Positions 31,569-42,435 are shown, counted from the first letter of the stretch. The stretch is 64,000 bases of DNA from Ectopseudomonas khazarica (GCF_004521985.1 NZ_SBHZ01000002.1:338424-402423), one strand, 5' to 3'. The notes: generated by a model from the sequence alone, not told the origin. Program-made: numbers and translations.

Positions 31569-31925
31569 TTACTTGCGGATCGGCTTACGCGGGCCCTTAC
31601 GGGTGCGAGCGTTGGTCTTGGTACGCTGACCGCGAACCGGCAGACCTTTACGATGACGCAGGCCGCGGTAGCAACCCAGATCCATCAAGCGCTTGATCTT
31701 CATATTCACTTCACGACGCAGGTCGCCTTCGGTATTCACCTTGGCTACTTCGCCACGCAGCTGTTCGATCTGCTCGTCAGTCAGATCCTTGATTTTCGCA
31801 GCCGGATTTACGCCGGTAGCGGCACAGATTTTCTGTGCAGTGGTGCGACCAACACCGAAGATGTAGGTCAGCGAGATAACAGTGTGCTTGTTATCCGGAA
31901 TGTTAACGCCTGCAATACGGGCCAT
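31569..31925 (-). CDS. rpsM: 30S ribosomal protein S13
   Basis: 118 residues beginning [22 protein letters not shown] and ending in the basic tail [15 protein letters not shown]. First gene of the alpha operon; the promoter is at 31985-32013 and the terminator of rpmJ sits just upstream of it. Confidence 0.98.
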   Translation of the reverse strand: MARIAGVNIPDNKHTVISLTYIFGVGRTTAQKICAATGVNPAAKIKDLTDEQIEQLRGEVAKVNTEGDLRREVNMKIKRLMDLGCYRGLRHRKGLPVRGQRTKTNARTRKGPRKPIRK

Positions 31926-31984
31926 TCAGTGGAACTCCAATTGACAGCTACCTACGCCCCGGAAGCCAAGAAATAGGGCGCGAG

Positions 31985-32013
31985 ATATTAACGCTGTAAA
32001 AACAAATAATCAA
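31985..32013 (-). promoter_or_regulatory. Probable alpha-operon promoter
   Basis: TTGATT (plus 32008-32013) and TAATAT (plus 31985-31990), 17-base spacer, on the minus strand, 60 bases before rpsM. The -35 directly abuts the rpmJ terminator hairpin. Confidence 0.5.
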
Positions 32014-32037
32014 CCCGGCAGCGCACTAGCTGCCGGG
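32014..32037 (-). terminator. Terminator of the spc operon (after rpmJ)
   Basis: CCCGGCAGC/GCTGCCGGG stem, loop of six, then TTGATTATTTGTTTTT on the minus strand. It divides the spc and alpha units. Confidence 0.85.
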
Positions 32038-32058
32038 CTTATCACGCGTGGTTCACAC

Positions 32059-32175
32059 TCAGCCTTGGCGCTGCTTGTGACGCGGCTCTGCGCTGCAGAT
32101 CACCCGCACGACACCTTCGCGACGGATAATTTTGCAGTTACGGCACAGCTTTTTCACCGATGCACGAACTTTCAT
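32059..32175 (-). CDS. rpmJ: 50S ribosomal protein L36
   Basis: A short gene of 38 codons, [20 protein letters not shown] then [17 protein letters not shown]. Zinc ligands Cys-x-x-Cys (LCRNC), Cys in VICS and His in PRHK are all present, so this is the C+ (zinc-containing) form of L36. GAGGAG lies 6 bases before the ATG. It follows secY as in most proteobacteria. Confidence 0.97.
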
Positions 32176-32203
32176 TACCAACTCCTCGAACCTTACGGGT
32201 GGA

Positions 32204-33532
32204 TCAGCGGAGCATGCCGCTGCCATAACCCTTCAGGTTGGCTTTCTTCATCAGGGAATCGTACTGGTGAGACACGAGGTGAGATTGCACTTGGGACATG
32301 AAGTCCATGACAACCACGACCACGATCAGCAACGAGGTCCCGCCAAGGTAGAACGGAACGTTGGCCGCCACCACCAGGAACTGGGGCAACAGGCACACGG
32401 CCGTCATGTACAGAGCACCGAACATGGTCAAGCGGGTCAGTACGCCATCGATATAGCGTGCCGACTGCTCGCCCGGACGGATGCCCGGAATAAAGGCACC
32501 GGACTTCTTCAGGTTTTCCGCTACGTCTTTCGGGTTGAACATCAGCGCTGTGTAGAAGAAGCAGAAGAAAATGATCCCTGCACTAAACAGCAGAATGTTC
32601 AACGGCTGACCAGGAGCGATAGCCTGCGAAATGTCCTGCAGCCAGCCCAGACCTTCGGACTGACCGAACCAAGACCCCAGCGAGGCCGGGAACAGCAGAA
32701 GGCTGCTGGCGAAAATGGCCGGGATCACGCCCGCCATGTTCACCTTCAACGGCAAGTGGCTGGTCTGCGCAGCGAAGACCTTGCGGCCCTGCTGACGCTT
32801 GGCGTAGTGCACCGCAATGCGACGCTGACCACGCTCGATGAACACCACGAAACCGATGATCGCTACTGCCAGCAGGCCGATGGCAATCAGGGCGAAGATG
32901 TTGATATCGCCTTGACGGGCAGACTCGAAAGACTGCCCGATTGCCGCCGGCAGACCGGCCACGATGCCAGCAAAAATCAGCATCGAGATACCGTTGCCGA
33001 CACCGCGCTCGGTGATCTGCTCGCCCAGCCACATCATGAACATCGCGCCCGCCACAAAAGTGGTGACCGCCACGAAGTGGAAGCCGAAATCGACCGAGAA
33101 CGCTACGCCCTGACTGGCCAGACCAACGGACATGCCGATGGCCTGGACGAATGCCAGGGCGAGTGTGCCGTAGCGGGTGTACTGGCTGATCTTGCGACGG
33201 CCAGCTTCACCTTCCTTCTTCAACTGCTCCAGCTGCGGGCTGACGGCGGTCATCAGCTGCATGATGATCGATGCCGAGATGTACGGCATGATCCCCAGTG
33301 CAAAGATGCTCATCCGCTCCAGCGCGCCGCCGGAAAACATGTTGAACAAGCTAAGAATGGTCCCCTCATTCTGCCGGAACAGATCCGCCAGTCGGTCTGG
33401 GTTGATGCCAGGAACCGGGATGTGCGCACCTATCCGGTAGACGATGATCGCCAGGAACAGGAAGCGCAGTCGAGCCCAGAGTTCGGACAACCCGCCACCT
33501 GCCAGCGCTGAGAGAGCACCTTGCTTAGCCAT
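32204..33532 (-). CDS. secY: Protein translocase subunit SecY
   Basis: 442 residues and ten hydrophobic segments forming the Sec channel. The start has [24 protein letters not shown] and the plug/gate region [28 protein letters not shown]. It partners SecE (58909-59277) and SecG elsewhere. rplO precedes, its stop is immediately adjacent to the secY start. Confidence 0.98.
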
Positions 33533-33967
33533 TTAGTCCTCGAACTTACCGCCAGCTGCTTCGATAGCCGCACGCGCACCCTTGGTGGCGGCGATACCTT
33601 TCAGGGTGACCGCACGGGTAACCTCACCGGACAGCATGACTTTGACGCGCTGTACGTGTTGGCCTACCAGGTTGGCATCCTTCAGAGCCTGCAGAGTAAC
33701 GACATCGCCTTCAACCTTGTTCAGCTCGGAGGTACGCAGTTCAGCGCGATCCATAGCCTTCAGGGAAACGAAGCCGAACTTCGGCAGACGGCGGTGCAGC
33801 GGCTGCTGACCACCCTCGAAGCCCGGAGCGATGGAGCCACCGGAGCGGGAGGTCTGACCTTTGTGACCACGGCCACCAGTCTTGCCCAGACCGCTACCGA
33901 TACCACGGCCCGGACGGTGCTTTTCGCGACGGGCACCCGGCGCGGAACGCAGATCGTTCAGTTGCAT
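33533..33967 (-). CDS. rplO: 50S ribosomal protein L15
   Basis: 144 residues beginning [22 protein letters not shown] with the Gly/Arg/Lys-rich N-terminal tail and [17 protein letters not shown], ending [12 protein letters not shown]. The frame extends upstream, but ATG at 33967 is the family start. Confidence 0.98.
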   Translation of the reverse strand: MQLNDLRSAPGARREKHRPGRGIGSGLGKTGGRGHKGQTSRSGGSIAPGFEGGQQPLHRRLPKFGFVSLKAMDRAELRTSELNKVEGDVVTLQALKDANLVGQHVQRVKVMLSGEVTRAVTLKGIAATKGARAAIEAAGGKFED

Positions 33968-33969
33968 GA

Positions 33970-34149
33970 TTAACCCTCCACCTTCAGCAGGTAGTAAGCC
34001 TTGTTGATCATGCCGCGGTTTTCCGGAGTATCCAGAACCTCTACGGTGTGACCGATGCGGCGCAGACCCAGGCCCTTGACGCAAGCTTTGTGATTGGCCA
34101 GACGGCCATTGGTGCTCTTGATCAGAGTCACTTTGACGGTGTTAGCCAT
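33970..34149 (-). CDS. rpmD: 50S ribosomal protein L30
   Basis: 59 residues beginning [20 protein letters not shown]; the small mixed alpha-beta protein has [13 protein letters not shown] and ends YLLKVEG. The start at 34149 is chosen over the longer frame to 34272. Two bases separate it from rplO. Confidence 0.97.
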   Translation of the reverse strand: MANTVKVTLIKSTNGRLANHKACVKGLGLRRIGHTVEVLDTPENRGMINKAYYLLKVEG

Positions 34150-34151
34150 GG

Positions 34152-34652
34152 TTAGAGAATCTCCTCGACGCTCTTGCCACGCTTGGCCGCAACGGATTCC
34201 GGAGACTGCATGGTCTTCAGACCTTCGAAAGTGGCATGAACCACGTTCACCGGGTTGGTCGAGCCGTAGCACTTGGCCAGAACGTTCTGCACACCAGCCA
34301 CTTCCAGCACGGCACGCATGGCGCCGCCGGCGATGATACCGGTACCTTCGGAAGCCGGCTGCATGAACACCTTGGAGGCGCCGTGAGCGGACTTGATCGG
34401 GTACTGCAGAGTGGTGCCGTTCAGATCCACCTGGATCATGTTGCGACGCGCAGCTTCCATCGCCTTCTGGATGGCAGCCGGTACTTCACGGGACTTGCCA
34501 CGGCCGAAACCGACGCGACCCTTGCCATCACCCACTACGGTCAGTGCGGTGAAGGTGAAGATACGGCCACCTTTGACGGTCTTGGCAACGCGGTTAACCT
34601 GAACCAGCTTCTCGATGTAGCCTTCGTCGCGCTTTTGGTCGTTATTTGCCAT
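34152..34652 (-). CDS. rpsE: 30S ribosomal protein S5
   Basis: 166 residues with the S5 RNA-binding core [20 protein letters not shown], then [15 protein letters not shown] and [19 protein letters not shown], the region where spectinomycin resistance mutations arise. The neighbouring spc proteins flank it closely. Confidence 0.98.
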   Translation of the reverse strand: MANNDQKRDEGYIEKLVQVNRVAKTVKGGRIFTFTALTVVGDGKGRVGFGRGKSREVPAAIQKAMEAARRNMIQVDLNGTTLQYPIKSAHGASKVFMQPASEGTGIIAGGAMRAVLEVAGVQNVLAKCYGSTNPVNVVHATFEGLKTMQSPESVAAKRGKSVEEIL

Positions 34653-34655
34653 AAC

Positions 34656-35006
34656 TTAGAACTCCAGCCCGCCTTCACGAGCAGCATCAGCCAGCGCCTT
34701 GACGCGGCCGTGGTACTTGAAGCCAGAACGGTCGAATGCCACTTGAGTCACACCAGCGGCTTTCGCACGCTCAGCAACCAGCGCACCAACTTTCTTGGCT
34801 GCGTCGACGTTGCCGGTGGCGCCATCACGCAGAGCTTTGTCCAAGGTAGAGGCGCTGGCCAGAACCTTGCTGCCGTCGGCCGAGATGACCTGGGCATAGA
34901 TGTGCTGCGAAGAGCGATACACGCACAGACGCACGGCTTCGAGCTCGTGCATTTTCAGGCGTGCTTTGCGAGCGCGACGCAGACGAGTAACTTTTTTGTC
35001 GGTCAT
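34656..35006 (-). CDS. rplR: 50S ribosomal protein L18
   Basis: 116 residues, binds 5S rRNA. Starts [18 protein letters not shown], with [20 protein letters not shown] and the C-terminal [27 protein letters not shown]. Confidence 0.98.
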   Translation of the reverse strand: MTDKKVTRLRRARKARLKMHELEAVRLCVYRSSQHIYAQVISADGSKVLASASTLDKALRDGATGNVDAAKKVGALVAERAKAAGVTQVAFDRSGFKYHGRVKALADAAREGGLEF

Positions 35007-35017
35007 TTCTCAGCCCC

Positions 35018-35551
35018 TTACTTCTTCTTGGCTTCTTTACGACGGACAACTTCATCCGCGTAACGAACGCCTTTGCCCTTGTACGGCTCAGGACGACGGA
35101 AGTCACGGATCTCCGCAGCCACCTGACCCACCAGTTGCTTGTCGATACCCTTGATCAGGATTTCGGTCTGGTTCGGGGTTTCGGCCACGACGCCTTCCGG
35201 CAGTTCGTAGTCGATCGGGTGGGAGAAGCCCAGAGCAAGGTTCAGCACCTGGCCTTTGGCTTGAGCTTTGTAGCCCACACCTACCAGTTGCAGCTTACGC
35301 TCGAAGCCTTGGCTGACACCGATGACCATGTTGTTCACCAGAGCGCGAGTAGTACCGGCCATGGCACGGTTCTGCTGGTCGCCGTTACGAGCAGCGAAAC
35401 GCAGCTCGCTACCTTCCTGGATCACTTCCACGGACGAATGAACGTTCAGTTCCAGAGTGCCCTTGGCACCCTTCACCGAGAGCTGCTGACCGGCGAGTTT
35501 GATCTCGACACCAGCTGGCAGCGCGACGGGGTTCTTAGCAACGCGAGACAT
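35018..35551 (-). CDS. rplF: 50S ribosomal protein L6
   Basis: 177 residues in two homologous halves, with the C-terminal [25 protein letters not shown] signature. ATG at 35551 ([17 protein letters not shown]) is chosen over the extension to 35599. Confidence 0.98.
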   Translation of the reverse strand: MSRVAKNPVALPAGVEIKLAGQQLSVKGAKGTLELNVHSSVEVIQEGSELRFAARNGDQQNRAMAGTTRALVNNMVIGVSQGFERKLQLVGVGYKAQAKGQVLNLALGFSHPIDYELPEGVVAETPNQTEILIKGIDKQLVGQVAAEIRDFRRPEPYKGKGVRYADEVVRRKEAKKK

Positions 35552-35564
35552 GCTTATCCCCCCC

Positions 35565-35957
35565 TTAGAACACGGTGCAGAGCACTTCGCCGCCGACACC
35601 GGCAGCGCGCGCAGCGCGATCCGTCATCACACCTTTGTTGGTGGAGACGATGGAAACACCGAGACCGCCACGAACCTTCGGCAGGTCATCGACGGATTTG
35701 TATTGACGAAGGCCAGGACGGCTCACGCGCTTGACTTCCTCGATGACCGGACGGCCTTCGAAGTACTTCAGCTCGATGGACAGTTGTGGCTTGGCTTCGC
35801 CATTTACTTCGTAACCCGCAATGTAACCCTCGTCCTTCAGAACTTTGGCTACAGCCACCTTCAGAGTGGAAGACGGCATGCTTACGACGGACTTTTCAGC
35901 CATCTGGGCATTACGGATACGAGTTAGCATGTCCGCTAACGGGTCCTGCATACTCAT
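35565..35957 (-). CDS. rpsH: 30S ribosomal protein S8
   Basis: 130 residues with [22 protein letters not shown] and the C-terminal [24 protein letters not shown]8 normally represses spc mRNA translation. An unusual 194-base gap with hairpins and a promoter precedes it (see 35985-36131). Confidence 0.98.
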   Translation of the reverse strand: MSMQDPLADMLTRIRNAQMAEKSVVSMPSSTLKVAVAKVLKDEGYIAGYEVNGEAKPQLSIELKYFEGRPVIEEVKRVSRPGLRQYKSVDDLPKVRGGLGVSIVSTNKGVMTDRAARAAGVGGEVLCTVF

Positions 35958-35984
35958 GGGCTAGACGCTCCTGATACAAAAAGA

Positions 35985-36000
35985 ACAGCCCGAGGGCTGT
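35985..36000 (-). terminator. Terminator-like hairpin 28 bases before rpsH
   Basis: On the minus strand ACAGCC-CTCG-GGCTGT is followed by TCTTTTTG: a 6-base GC-rich stem with a tight tetraloop and T-run. It sits just upstream of the rpsH ribosome-binding site, so it would act as an attenuator rather than an end of operon. Confidence 0.6.
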
Positions 36001-36051
36001 GGGATCATCCAAAAGCTCGGCACGGAAATACCAGGCTCAGGAGAGCCGGAC

Positions 36052-36080
36052 ATTCTAGAGACCGATCAAAAATGAAGCAA
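36052..36080 (-). promoter_or_regulatory. Candidate internal spc promoter upstream of rpsH
   Basis: TTGCTT (plus 36075-36080) and TAGAAT (plus 36052-36057), spaced 17 bases on the minus strand, immediately after two terminator-like hairpins. It would start a transcript of rpsH-rplF onward about 85 bases before rpsH. Confidence 0.5.
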
Positions 36081-36097
36081 GCCCCAAAAGGGGCTTG
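36078..36097. terminator. Hairpin downstream of rpsN, second of two
   Basis: CAAGCCCC-AAAA-GGGGCTTG: 8-base stem, 4-base loop. On the minus strand it is followed by CTTCATTTTTG. Confidence 0.6.
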
Positions 36098-36112
36098 TTC
36101 AATAAAAGGCAA

Positions 36113-36131
36113 AGCCGGCACAAGGCCGGCT
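36113..36131 (-). terminator. Hairpin downstream of rpsN, first of two
   Basis: AGCCGGC-CTTGT-GCCGGCT (minus strand), then TTGCCTTTTATT: a 7-base GC stem and short T-rich run, 21 bases after the rpsN stop. The same loop word (CTTGT) occurs in the L11/L10 hairpin at 57088-57112. Confidence 0.6.
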
Positions 36132-36151
36132 CTGCTTTCAGCTACCGCTGA

Positions 36152-36457
36152 TTACCAGCTGGCTTTCACCAGGCCCGGTACGTCACCGCGCATGGCGGCT
36201 TCGCGCAGCTTGTTACGCGACAGACCGAACTTGCGGTAAACGCCGTGCGGACGGCCGGTGATGCGGCAACGGTTACGCAGGCGCGAGGCGCTGGCGTCAC
36301 GTGGCTGCTTCTGCAGGGCGACCTGCGCTTCCCAACGAGCTTCCGGAGTGGAGTTCGGGTTAACGATGATCGCTTTCAGCTCGGCACGCTTCTTGGCGTA
36401 CTTGGCAACCGTTTGCTGACGCTTCAGCTCACGGTTCTTCATGCTCATTTTGGCCAT
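36152..36457 (-). CDS. rpsN: 30S ribosomal protein S14
   Basis: 101 residues, the long zinc-independent (C-) form: no Cys-x-x-Cys pairs, only one Cys in [41 protein letters not shown]. That means L36 (C+) and S14 (C-) are mixed forms here. Followed by the hairpin island before rpsH. Confidence 0.97.
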   Translation of the reverse strand: MAKMSMKNRELKRQQTVAKYAKKRAELKAIIVNPNSTPEARWEAQVALQKQPRDASASRLRNRCRITGRPHGVYRKFGLSRNKLREAAMRGDVPGLVKASW

Positions 36458-36471
36458 GTTCCAGACTCCGA

Positions 36472-37011
36472 TCAGTTGCGGAACGGGAAGTTGAAAGCAC
36501 GCAGCAGAGCGCGGCCTTCATCATCGTTACGGGCAGTGGTAGTCAGGGTGATGTCCAGACCACGCAGCGCATCGATCTTGTCGTAATCGATTTCCGGGAA
36601 GATGATCTGCTCTTTCACGCCCATGCTGTAGTTGCCGCGGCCGTCGAAGGACTTGGCATTCAGGCCGCGGAAGTCACGCACGCGCGGCAGGGAGATGGAC
36701 AGCAGACGATCCAGGAACTCGTACATACGCTCGCGACGCAGAGTGACCTTGACGCCAATCGGCCAGCCTTCACGAACCTTGAAACCTGCGATCGACTTGC
36801 GGGCATGAGTCACGACGACTTTCTGACCGGTGATCTTCTCGAGGTCGGCAACGGCGTTCTCGATGACTTTCTTGTCACCGATCGCTTCGCCCAGGCCCAT
36901 GTTCAGGGTGATTTTGGTGATGCGCGGAACTTCCATCACGTTGGCCAGCTTCAGTTCTTCCTTCAGCTTGGGCGCGATTTCCTTCCGGTAAATCTCTTTC
37001 AGTCGTGCCAT
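36472..37011 (-). CDS. rplE: 50S ribosomal protein L5
   Basis: 179 residues, 5S rRNA-binding. Core motifs are [58 protein letters not shown] and [37 protein letters not shown]. In enterobacteria S8 binds near the start of this gene's mRNA. Confidence 0.98.
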   Translation of the reverse strand: MARLKEIYRKEIAPKLKEELKLANVMEVPRITKITLNMGLGEAIGDKKVIENAVADLEKITGQKVVVTHARKSIAGFKVREGWPIGVKVTLRRERMYEFLDRLLSISLPRVRDFRGLNAKSFDGRGNYSMGVKEQIIFPEIDYDKIDALRGLDITLTTTARNDDEGRALLRAFNFPFRN

Positions 37012-37030
37012 GGTGTTCTACCTATGATTC

Positions 37031-37345
37031 TCAAGCGCCAACCGGCTTTTGGGTGGACTTGAAGACACGAATTTTCTTGCCGTCTTCGACCTTGAAGCCA
37101 ACGCGATCAGCCTTGTTGGTTTCAGAGTTGAAGATGGCAACGTTGGAAGCGTGCAGCGGCGCTTCTTTCTCGACGATACCGCCTTGAACGCCCGACATCG
37201 GGTTCGGCTTGGTGTGGCGCTTCACCAGGTTGATGCCGCCAACGACCAGACGGTCGTCAGCGAGAACCTTGAGCACCTTGCCACGCTTACCTTTGTCTTT
37301 GCCGGCGATCACGATGATCTCGTCGTCACGACGAATCTTTTGCAT
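37031..37345 (-). CDS. rplX: 50S ribosomal protein L24
   Basis: 104 residues with the KOW motif: [27 protein letters not shown]; ends [14 protein letters not shown]. Sits between rplN and rplE. Confidence 0.98.
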   Translation of the reverse strand: MQKIRRDDEIIVIAGKDKGKRGKVLKVLADDRLVVGGINLVKRHTKPNPMSGVQGGIVEKEAPLHASNVAIFNSETNKADRVGFKVEDGKKIRVFKSTQKPVGA

Positions 37346-37356
37346 GTCGGATCTCC

Positions 37357-37725
37357 TTAAAGCACTTCAGGGGCGAGCGAGACGATCTTCATGAACTTCT
37401 CGGAACGAAGTTCACGGGTCACTGGCCCGAAAATACGGGTACCGATCGGCTCTTGCTTGTTGTTCAGCAGAACAGCAGCGTTGCCGTCGAAGCGGATGAT
37501 CGAACCGTCGGCACGGCGAACGCCGTGACGGGTACGAACGACCACTGCGGTCATGACCTGACCTTTCTTCACTTTGCCGCGCGGAATTGCTTCCTTGACG
37601 GTGACCTTGATGATGTCGCCGATGCCGGCGTAGCGACGATGCGAGCCGCCCAGCACCTTGATGCACATGACGCGACGTGCACCACTGTTGTCAGCCACAT
37701 CGAGCATGGATTGAGTCTGAATCAT
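37357..37725 (-). CDS. rplN: 50S ribosomal protein L14
   Basis: 122 residues; starts [27 protein letters not shown] and ends [19 protein letters not shown], the universal uL14 pattern. First gene of the spc part after rpsQ. Confidence 0.98.
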   Translation of the reverse strand: MIQTQSMLDVADNSGARRVMCIKVLGGSHRRYAGIGDIIKVTVKEAIPRGKVKKGQVMTAVVVRTRHGVRRADGSIIRFDGNAAVLLNNKQEPIGTRIFGPVTRELRSEKFMKIVSLAPEVL

Positions 37726-37748
37726 AAAATTTCTCCGACCCTTAGCTC

Positions 37749-38015
37749 TTAGACTTCTACGGCGCGTTCAACGACTTCAACCAGCGCCCAGGACTTGGTC
37801 TTGGACTGCGGGCGGGTTTCACGGATGGAAACCTTGTCGCCGATCTTGCACTGGTTGGATTCGTCGTGAGCGTGCAGCTTGGTCGAACGCTTGACGTATT
37901 TACCGTAGATCGGGTGCTTGACGCGACGCTCGATCAGAACGGTGATGGTCTTGTCCATCTTGTCGCTGACAACACGGCCGGTCAGCGTACGGACTGTTTT
38001 TTCAACTTCGGCCAT
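37749..38015 (-). CDS. rpsQ: 30S ribosomal protein S17
   Basis: 88 residues beginning [52 protein letters not shown]. The ATG at 38015 is chosen over the one at 38021 because this start matches other pseudomonads; the two extra residues cannot be excluded. Confidence 0.96.
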   Translation of the reverse strand: MAEVEKTVRTLTGRVVSDKMDKTITVLIERRVKHPIYGKYVKRSTKLHAHDESNQCKIGDKVSIRETRPQSKTKSWALVEVVERAVEV

Positions 38016-38017
38016 GA

Positions 38018-38209
38018 TCACTTACCTGCCTGCTGGCTGAGGACAGTCTTGACGCGAGCGATGTCGCGCTTCACTTGCGAGAGCAGGTGCGACTGCCCCA
38101 GCTGGCCAGTTGCCTTCTGCATACGCAGATTGAACTGGTCGCGCAGCAGCTCGAGCAGTTGCTCGTTCAGCTGCTGTGCGCTTTTTTCACGAAGTTCGGT
38201 CGCTTTCAT
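38018..38209 (-). CDS. rpmC: 50S ribosomal protein L29
   Basis: 63 residues, [37 protein letters not shown]. The ATG at 38209 overlaps the rplP stop as TGATG; the upstream GTG at 38212 is less likely. Confidence 0.97.
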   Translation of the reverse strand: MKATELREKSAQQLNEQLLELLRDQFNLRMQKATGQLGQSHLLSQVKRDIARVKTVLSQQAGK

Positions 38210-38622
38210 CACATCACCGTCCGCTTAACAAAGGTGGTGGCGAGCGGCAGCTTTGCAGCAGCCAGGGCGAAGGCCTCGCGCGCCAGCTCTTCGGATACGC
38301 CTTCGATCTCGTACAGGACTTTGCCTGGCTGGATCTGGGCTACCCAGTATTCAACGCCACCCTTACCTTTACCCATACGCACTTCGAGAGGCTTCTTGGT
38401 AACCGGCTTGTCCGGGAAGACGCGGATCCAGATCTTGCCGCCACGTTTTACGTGACGAGTCAGAGCACGACGAGCGGACTCGATCTGACGAGCGGTGAGA
38501 CGACCGCGGGCGACAGACTTCAGCGCGAACTCGCCGAAGCTGACTTTGCTACCGCGCTGAGCCAGACCACGATTGTGGCCGGTCATCTGCTTGCGGAACT
38601 TCGTACGCTTTGGTTGCAACAT
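38209..38622 (-). CDS. rplP: 50S ribosomal protein L16
   Basis: 137 residues; [24 protein letters not shown] and [26 protein letters not shown], the aminoacyl-tRNA site region. It overlaps rpmC by one base. Confidence 0.98.
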   Translation of the reverse strand: MLQPKRTKFRKQMTGHNRGLAQRGSKVSFGEFALKSVARGRLTARQIESARRALTRHVKRGGKIWIRVFPDKPVTKKPLEVRMGKGKGGVEYWVAQIQPGKVLYEIEGVSEELAREAFALAAAKLPLATTFVKRTVM

Positions 38623-38634
38623 GATGCGTACTCC

Positions 38635-39321
38635 TTATTTCTTAGCAGCTTTACGAGGAGCGGGCGCTTGCGGCTTCAGCTCTTCAGTGCGGCCACCAAT
38701 GACCTCACCCTTGAAGATCCAAACCTTGACGCCGATCACACCGTAAGTGGTGTGCGCTTCGTAGGTGGCGTAATCGATGTCGGCACGCAGGGTGTGCAGG
38801 GGCACACGACCTTCGCGATACCACTCGGTACGAGCGATTTCAGCGCCGCCGAGACGACCACTCACCTGGATCTTGATGCCCTTGGCACCAATGCGCATGG
38901 CGTTCTGTACAGCGCGCTTCATGGCGCGACGGAACATAACGCGACGCTCCAGCTGCTGAGCTACGCTCTGCGCAACCAGCATACCGTCGAGCTCCGGCTT
39001 GCGGATCTCTTCGATGTTGATGTGCACCGGCACACCCATTTGCTTGGTCAGGTCCTGACGCAGCTTCTCAACATCTTCACCTTTCTTGCCGATCACGATG
39101 CCGGGACGAGCGGTGTGGATGGTGATGCGTGCGGTTTGAGCCGGACGAGCGATGTCGATACGGCTAACGGACGCGCTTTTTAGTTTGTCTTGCAGGTATG
39201 CACGAACCTTCAGGTCGGCATTCAGATAGTCGGCGTAATTGCGACCGTCTGCGTACCAGACCGAGGTGTGATCCTTGACGATTCCCAGGCGGATGCCAAC
39301 GGGATGTACTTTCTGACCCAT
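38635..39321 (-). CDS. rpsC: 30S ribosomal protein S3
   Basis: 228 residues; starts [24 protein letters not shown], with the KH domain [20 protein letters not shown] and C-terminal [13 protein letters not shown] at 39321 is chosen over 39405, whose extra sequence is not S3-like. Confidence 0.98.
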   Translation of the reverse strand: MGQKVHPVGIRLGIVKDHTSVWYADGRNYADYLNADLKVRAYLQDKLKSASVSRIDIARPAQTARITIHTARPGIVIGKKGEDVEKLRQDLTKQMGVPVHINIEEIRKPELDGMLVAQSVAQQLERRVMFRRAMKRAVQNAMRIGAKGIKIQVSGRLGGAEIARTEWYREGRVPLHTLRADIDYATYEAHTTYGVIGVKVWIFKGEVIGGRTEELKPQAPAPRKAAKK

Positions 39322-39334
39322 CTGATCGACTCCG

Positions 39335-39667
39335 TTACTTGTCCGCAACCTTGACAGTGATATGGCAAGACCGCTTGACGATGCGATCAGCACGGCCTTT
39401 GGCACGCGGCATGATGCGCTTAAGCGAACGCCCTTCGTTGACGAAAACGGTGCTGACCTTCAGGTCATCAACGTCTGCGCCTTCGTTGTGCTCGGCGTTG
39501 GCAACGGCCGACTCCAGCACTTTCTTCATGATCTCGGCGGCTTTCTTGCTGCTGAAAGCCAGCAGGTTGAGCGCTTCGCCCACCTTCTTCCCGCGGATCT
39601 GGTCGGCGACCAGGCGAGCTTTCTGGGCGGAGATGCGAGCGCCCGACAACTTAGCGGCTACTTCCAT
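39335..39667 (-). CDS. rplV: 50S ribosomal protein L22
   Basis: 110 residues beginning [28 protein letters not shown]; the tunnel loop region [20 protein letters not shown] is intact. A TTG two codons upstream is rejected as start. Confidence 0.97.
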
Positions 39668-39678
39668 TTCCAAACCCC

Positions 39679-39954
39679 TTAACGCTTGCCTTTCTTGTCG
39701 GCAACGTGACCACGATAGGTACGAGTGCCGGCAAATTCGCCCAGTTTGTGGCCGACCATGTCTTCGTTCACGAGAACCGGGACATGCTGACGACCGTTAT
39801 GCACGGCGATGGTCAAACCGACCATCTGCGGCAGGATCATCGAACGACGCGACCAGGTTTTAACCGGCTTGCGATCATTCTTTTCCACCGCCGCTTCGAC
39901 CTTCTTCAGTAGGTGAAGATCGATAAAAGGACCTTTTTTCAGAGAACGTGGCAC
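39679..39954 (-). CDS. rpsS: 30S ribosomal protein S19
   Basis: 91 residues, [22 protein letters not shown] and [19 protein letters not shown] segment [31 protein letters not shown]. Normal length. Confidence 0.98.
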
Positions 39955-39970
39955 TGTCGTATCCCTCTAT

Positions 39971-40795
39971 TTACTTGCGACGACGGACGATCATGTTGTC
40001 GGTGCGCTTGTTAGCACGGGTCTTCGCGCCCTTGGTCGGGAAGCCCCATGGCGACACCGGATGACGACCACCGGAGGTACGACCTTCACCACCACCGTGC
40101 GGGTGATCAACCGGGTTCATGGCAACACCACGAACGGTCGGACGAACACCACGCCAGCGCTTGGCGCCAGCCTTACCCAGCGAACGCAGGCTGTGCTCGG
40201 AGTTCGAGACTTCGCCCAGAGTCGCACGGCACTCAGCCAGGACTTTGCGCATTTCGCCGGAGCGCAGACGCAGAGTCACATAAGCACCTTCACGCGCGAT
40301 CAGCTGAGCGGAAGCACCAGCGGAACGAGCGATCTGCGCGCCTTTACCCGGCTTCAGCTCGATACCGTGAACGGTCGAACCCACCGGAATGTTGCGCAGC
40401 TGCAGGCTGTTACCGGCCTTGATCGGAGCCATGATGCCCGCGATCAGTTGGTCGCCAGCTACAACGCCTTTCGGGGCAATGATGTAGCGACGCTCACCGT
40501 CGGCGTACTTCAGCAGAGCGATGTGAGCAGTACGGTTCGGATCGTATTCCACGCGCTCGACAGTGGCAGGGATGCCATCTTTGTCGTTGCGACGGAAGTC
40601 GACCAGACGGTAATGCTGCTTGTGACCACCACCAACGTGACGCGTGGTGATACGGCCGTTGTTGTTACGACCACCGGACTTCGACTTCTTCTCGAGCAGC
40701 GGAGCGTACGGAGCGCCTTTGTGCAGCTCCTGATTGACCACCTTGACCACAAAACGGCGGCCAGCGGAAGTCGGTTTGCATTTAACGATTGCCAT
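39971..40795 (-). CDS. rplB: 50S ribosomal protein L2
   Basis: 274 residues; [46 protein letters not shown] and the peptidyl-transferase-proximal [21 protein letters not shown] with the critical His. Ends in basic [11 protein letters not shown]. Confidence 0.99.
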   Translation of the reverse strand: MAIVKCKPTSAGRRFVVKVVNQELHKGAPYAPLLEKKSKSGGRNNNGRITTRHVGGGHKQHYRLVDFRRNDKDGIPATVERVEYDPNRTAHIALLKYADGERRYIIAPKGVVAGDQLIAGIMAPIKAGNSLQLRNIPVGSTVHGIELKPGKGAQIARSAGASAQLIAREGAYVTLRLRSGEMRKVLAECRATLGEVSNSEHSLRSLGKAGAKRWRGVRPTVRGVAMNPVDHPHGGGEGRTSGGRHPVSPWGFPTKGAKTRANKRTDNMIVRRRK

Positions 40796-40809
40796 GATGC
40801 ACCCCTTCC

Positions 40810-41109
40810 TTACTCAGCACTGCTGGTGAAATCGAGATCTTGGCCCGGCTGAAGGGAGATAACTGCCTTCTTCCAGTCGTTACGCTTGCCCAGACCGCGA
40901 GCGGTGCGCTTGCTCTTGCCCAGAACGTTCTGGGTAGTAACGCGCTCAACCTTCACGCTGAACAGGCTTTCGACGGCCTTCTTGATTTCCAGCTTGGTCG
41001 CATCGGTAGCGACTTTGAAAACGAACTGACCTTGCTTGTCAGCCAGAACCGTGGCCTTCTCGGAGATGTGCGGGCCAAGCAGCACTTTGAATACGCGTTC
41101 CTGGTTCAT
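40810..41109 (-). CDS. rplW: 50S ribosomal protein L23
   Basis: 99 residues; [47 protein letters not shown] and tunnel-exit contact sequence. Overlaps the rplD stop as ATGA. Confidence 0.98.
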   Translation of the reverse strand: MNQERVFKVLLGPHISEKATVLADKQGQFVFKVATDATKLEIKKAVESLFSVKVERVTTQNVLGKSKRTARGLGKRNDWKKAVISLQPGQDLDFTSSAE

Positions 41110-41708
41110 CCCAGCAGCTCCTCGAATTTCTTCACGGCCGAAACAGTGACCAGCACTTTTTCGTACGCGATCAGGCTGACCGGATCGGAACCCTGGACGT
41201 CACGTACATCGACGTGCGGCAGGTTGCGGGCAGCCAGGTACAGGTTCTGATCGACCGCGTCGGATACGATCAGCACATCGTTCAGACCCAGGCCGTTCAG
41301 CTTGCTCAGCAGAGCCTTGGTTTTCGGCGCTTCGACAGCGAAGTCTTCAACCACTACCAGACGGTCGGTACGAACCAGCTCAGCAAGGATGGAGCGCAGG
41401 GCTGCGCGGTACATCTTCTTGTTCAGCTTCTGATCATGGTTACGGGTGGACGCTGCGAAGGTCACACCACCGCCACGCCAGATCGGACCACGGGTGGTAC
41501 CCGCACGAGCACGACCGGTGCCCTTCTGACGCCACGGGCGCTTACCGCCACCGGAAACGTCGGAACGGGACTTCTGGCCTTTGGTGCCCTGACGGCCGCC
41601 GGCCATGTAGGCCACGACTGCTTGGTGAACCAGGGTCTCGTTGAACTCGCCACCAAAGGTCGCTTCGGACACTTCGATCGCCTGAGCGCCATTTACATTC
41701 AATTGCAT
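41106..41708 (-). CDS. rplD: 50S ribosomal protein L4
   Basis: 200 residues; [38 protein letters not shown] is the exit-tunnel loop where macrolide resistance arises. In E. coli L4 represses the S10 operon via its leader, but the leader here is only about 65 bases, so this mode may be absent. Confidence 0.98.
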   Translation of the reverse strand: MQLNVNGAQAIEVSEATFGGEFNETLVHQAVVAYMAGGRQGTKGQKSRSDVSGGGKRPWRQKGTGRARAGTTRGPIWRGGGVTFAASTRNHDQKLNKKMYRAALRSILAELVRTDRLVVVEDFAVEAPKTKALLSKLNGLGLNDVLIVSDAVDQNLYLAARNLPHVDVRDVQGSDPVSLIAYEKVLVTVSAVKKFEELLG

Positions 41709-41722
41709 CTCAGATTCTCCCC

Positions 41723-42352
41723 TTACGCCTTGACAGCCGGACGAACGATAACGTCGCCGCCAGTAGCGCCCGGAACGGCACCCTTGACCAGCAGCAGGTT
41801 ACGCTCGGCGTCTACGCGAACAACTTCCAGGGACTGCACGGTCACGCGCTCGGCGCCCATATGACCGGACATCTTCTTGCCCTTGAATACACGACCCGGA
41901 GTCTGGCACTGACCGATGGAACCCGGTACACGGTGCGAAACGGAGTTACCGTGAGTGTTGTCCTGGCCGCGGAAGTTCCAACGCTTGATGGTACCGGCGA
42001 AGCCTTTACCTTTGGACTGACCGGTCACGTCGACCAGTTGACCAGCTTGGAAAATTTCAGCGTTGATCAGATCGCCAGCCTGGTAGTCGCCTTCTTCAAG
42101 ACGGAATTCCAGAACGGTACGACCTGCCGCGACGTTCGCCTTGGCGAAGTGGCCAGCCTGAGCCTTGCTAACACGCGAAGCGCGACGCTCGCCGACAGTG
42201 ACTTGCACTGCACGATAGCCATCGGACTCCTCGTTTTTGAACTGGGTGACGCGATTCGGCTCGATCTCGATGACCGTGACCGGAATGGAGACACCTTCTT
42301 CGGTGAAAATGCGGGTCATACCGCACTTACGACCGACTACACCAATAGTCAT
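41723..42352 (-). CDS. rplC: 50S ribosomal protein L3
   Basis: 209 residues; starts [37 protein letters not shown], with the loop [43 protein letters not shown] carrying the conserved Gln that is methylated in E. coli. ATG at 42352 chosen over 42385. Confidence 0.98.
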   Translation of the reverse strand: MTIGVVGRKCGMTRIFTEEGVSIPVTVIEIEPNRVTQFKNEESDGYRAVQVTVGERRASRVSKAQAGHFAKANVAAGRTVLEFRLEEGDYQAGDLINAEIFQAGQLVDVTGQSKGKGFAGTIKRWNFRGQDNTHGNSVSHRVPGSIGQCQTPGRVFKGKKMSGHMGAERVTVQSLEVVRVDAERNLLLVKGAVPGATGGDVIVRPAVKA

Positions 42353-42435
42353 GTTGTAAACCTCATGAGTGTACGGGGCTTTCACCCGCTATGGCCGCCC
42401 ATTTCAGAGCGTTACACGACTAAAACCGCCAGGTT

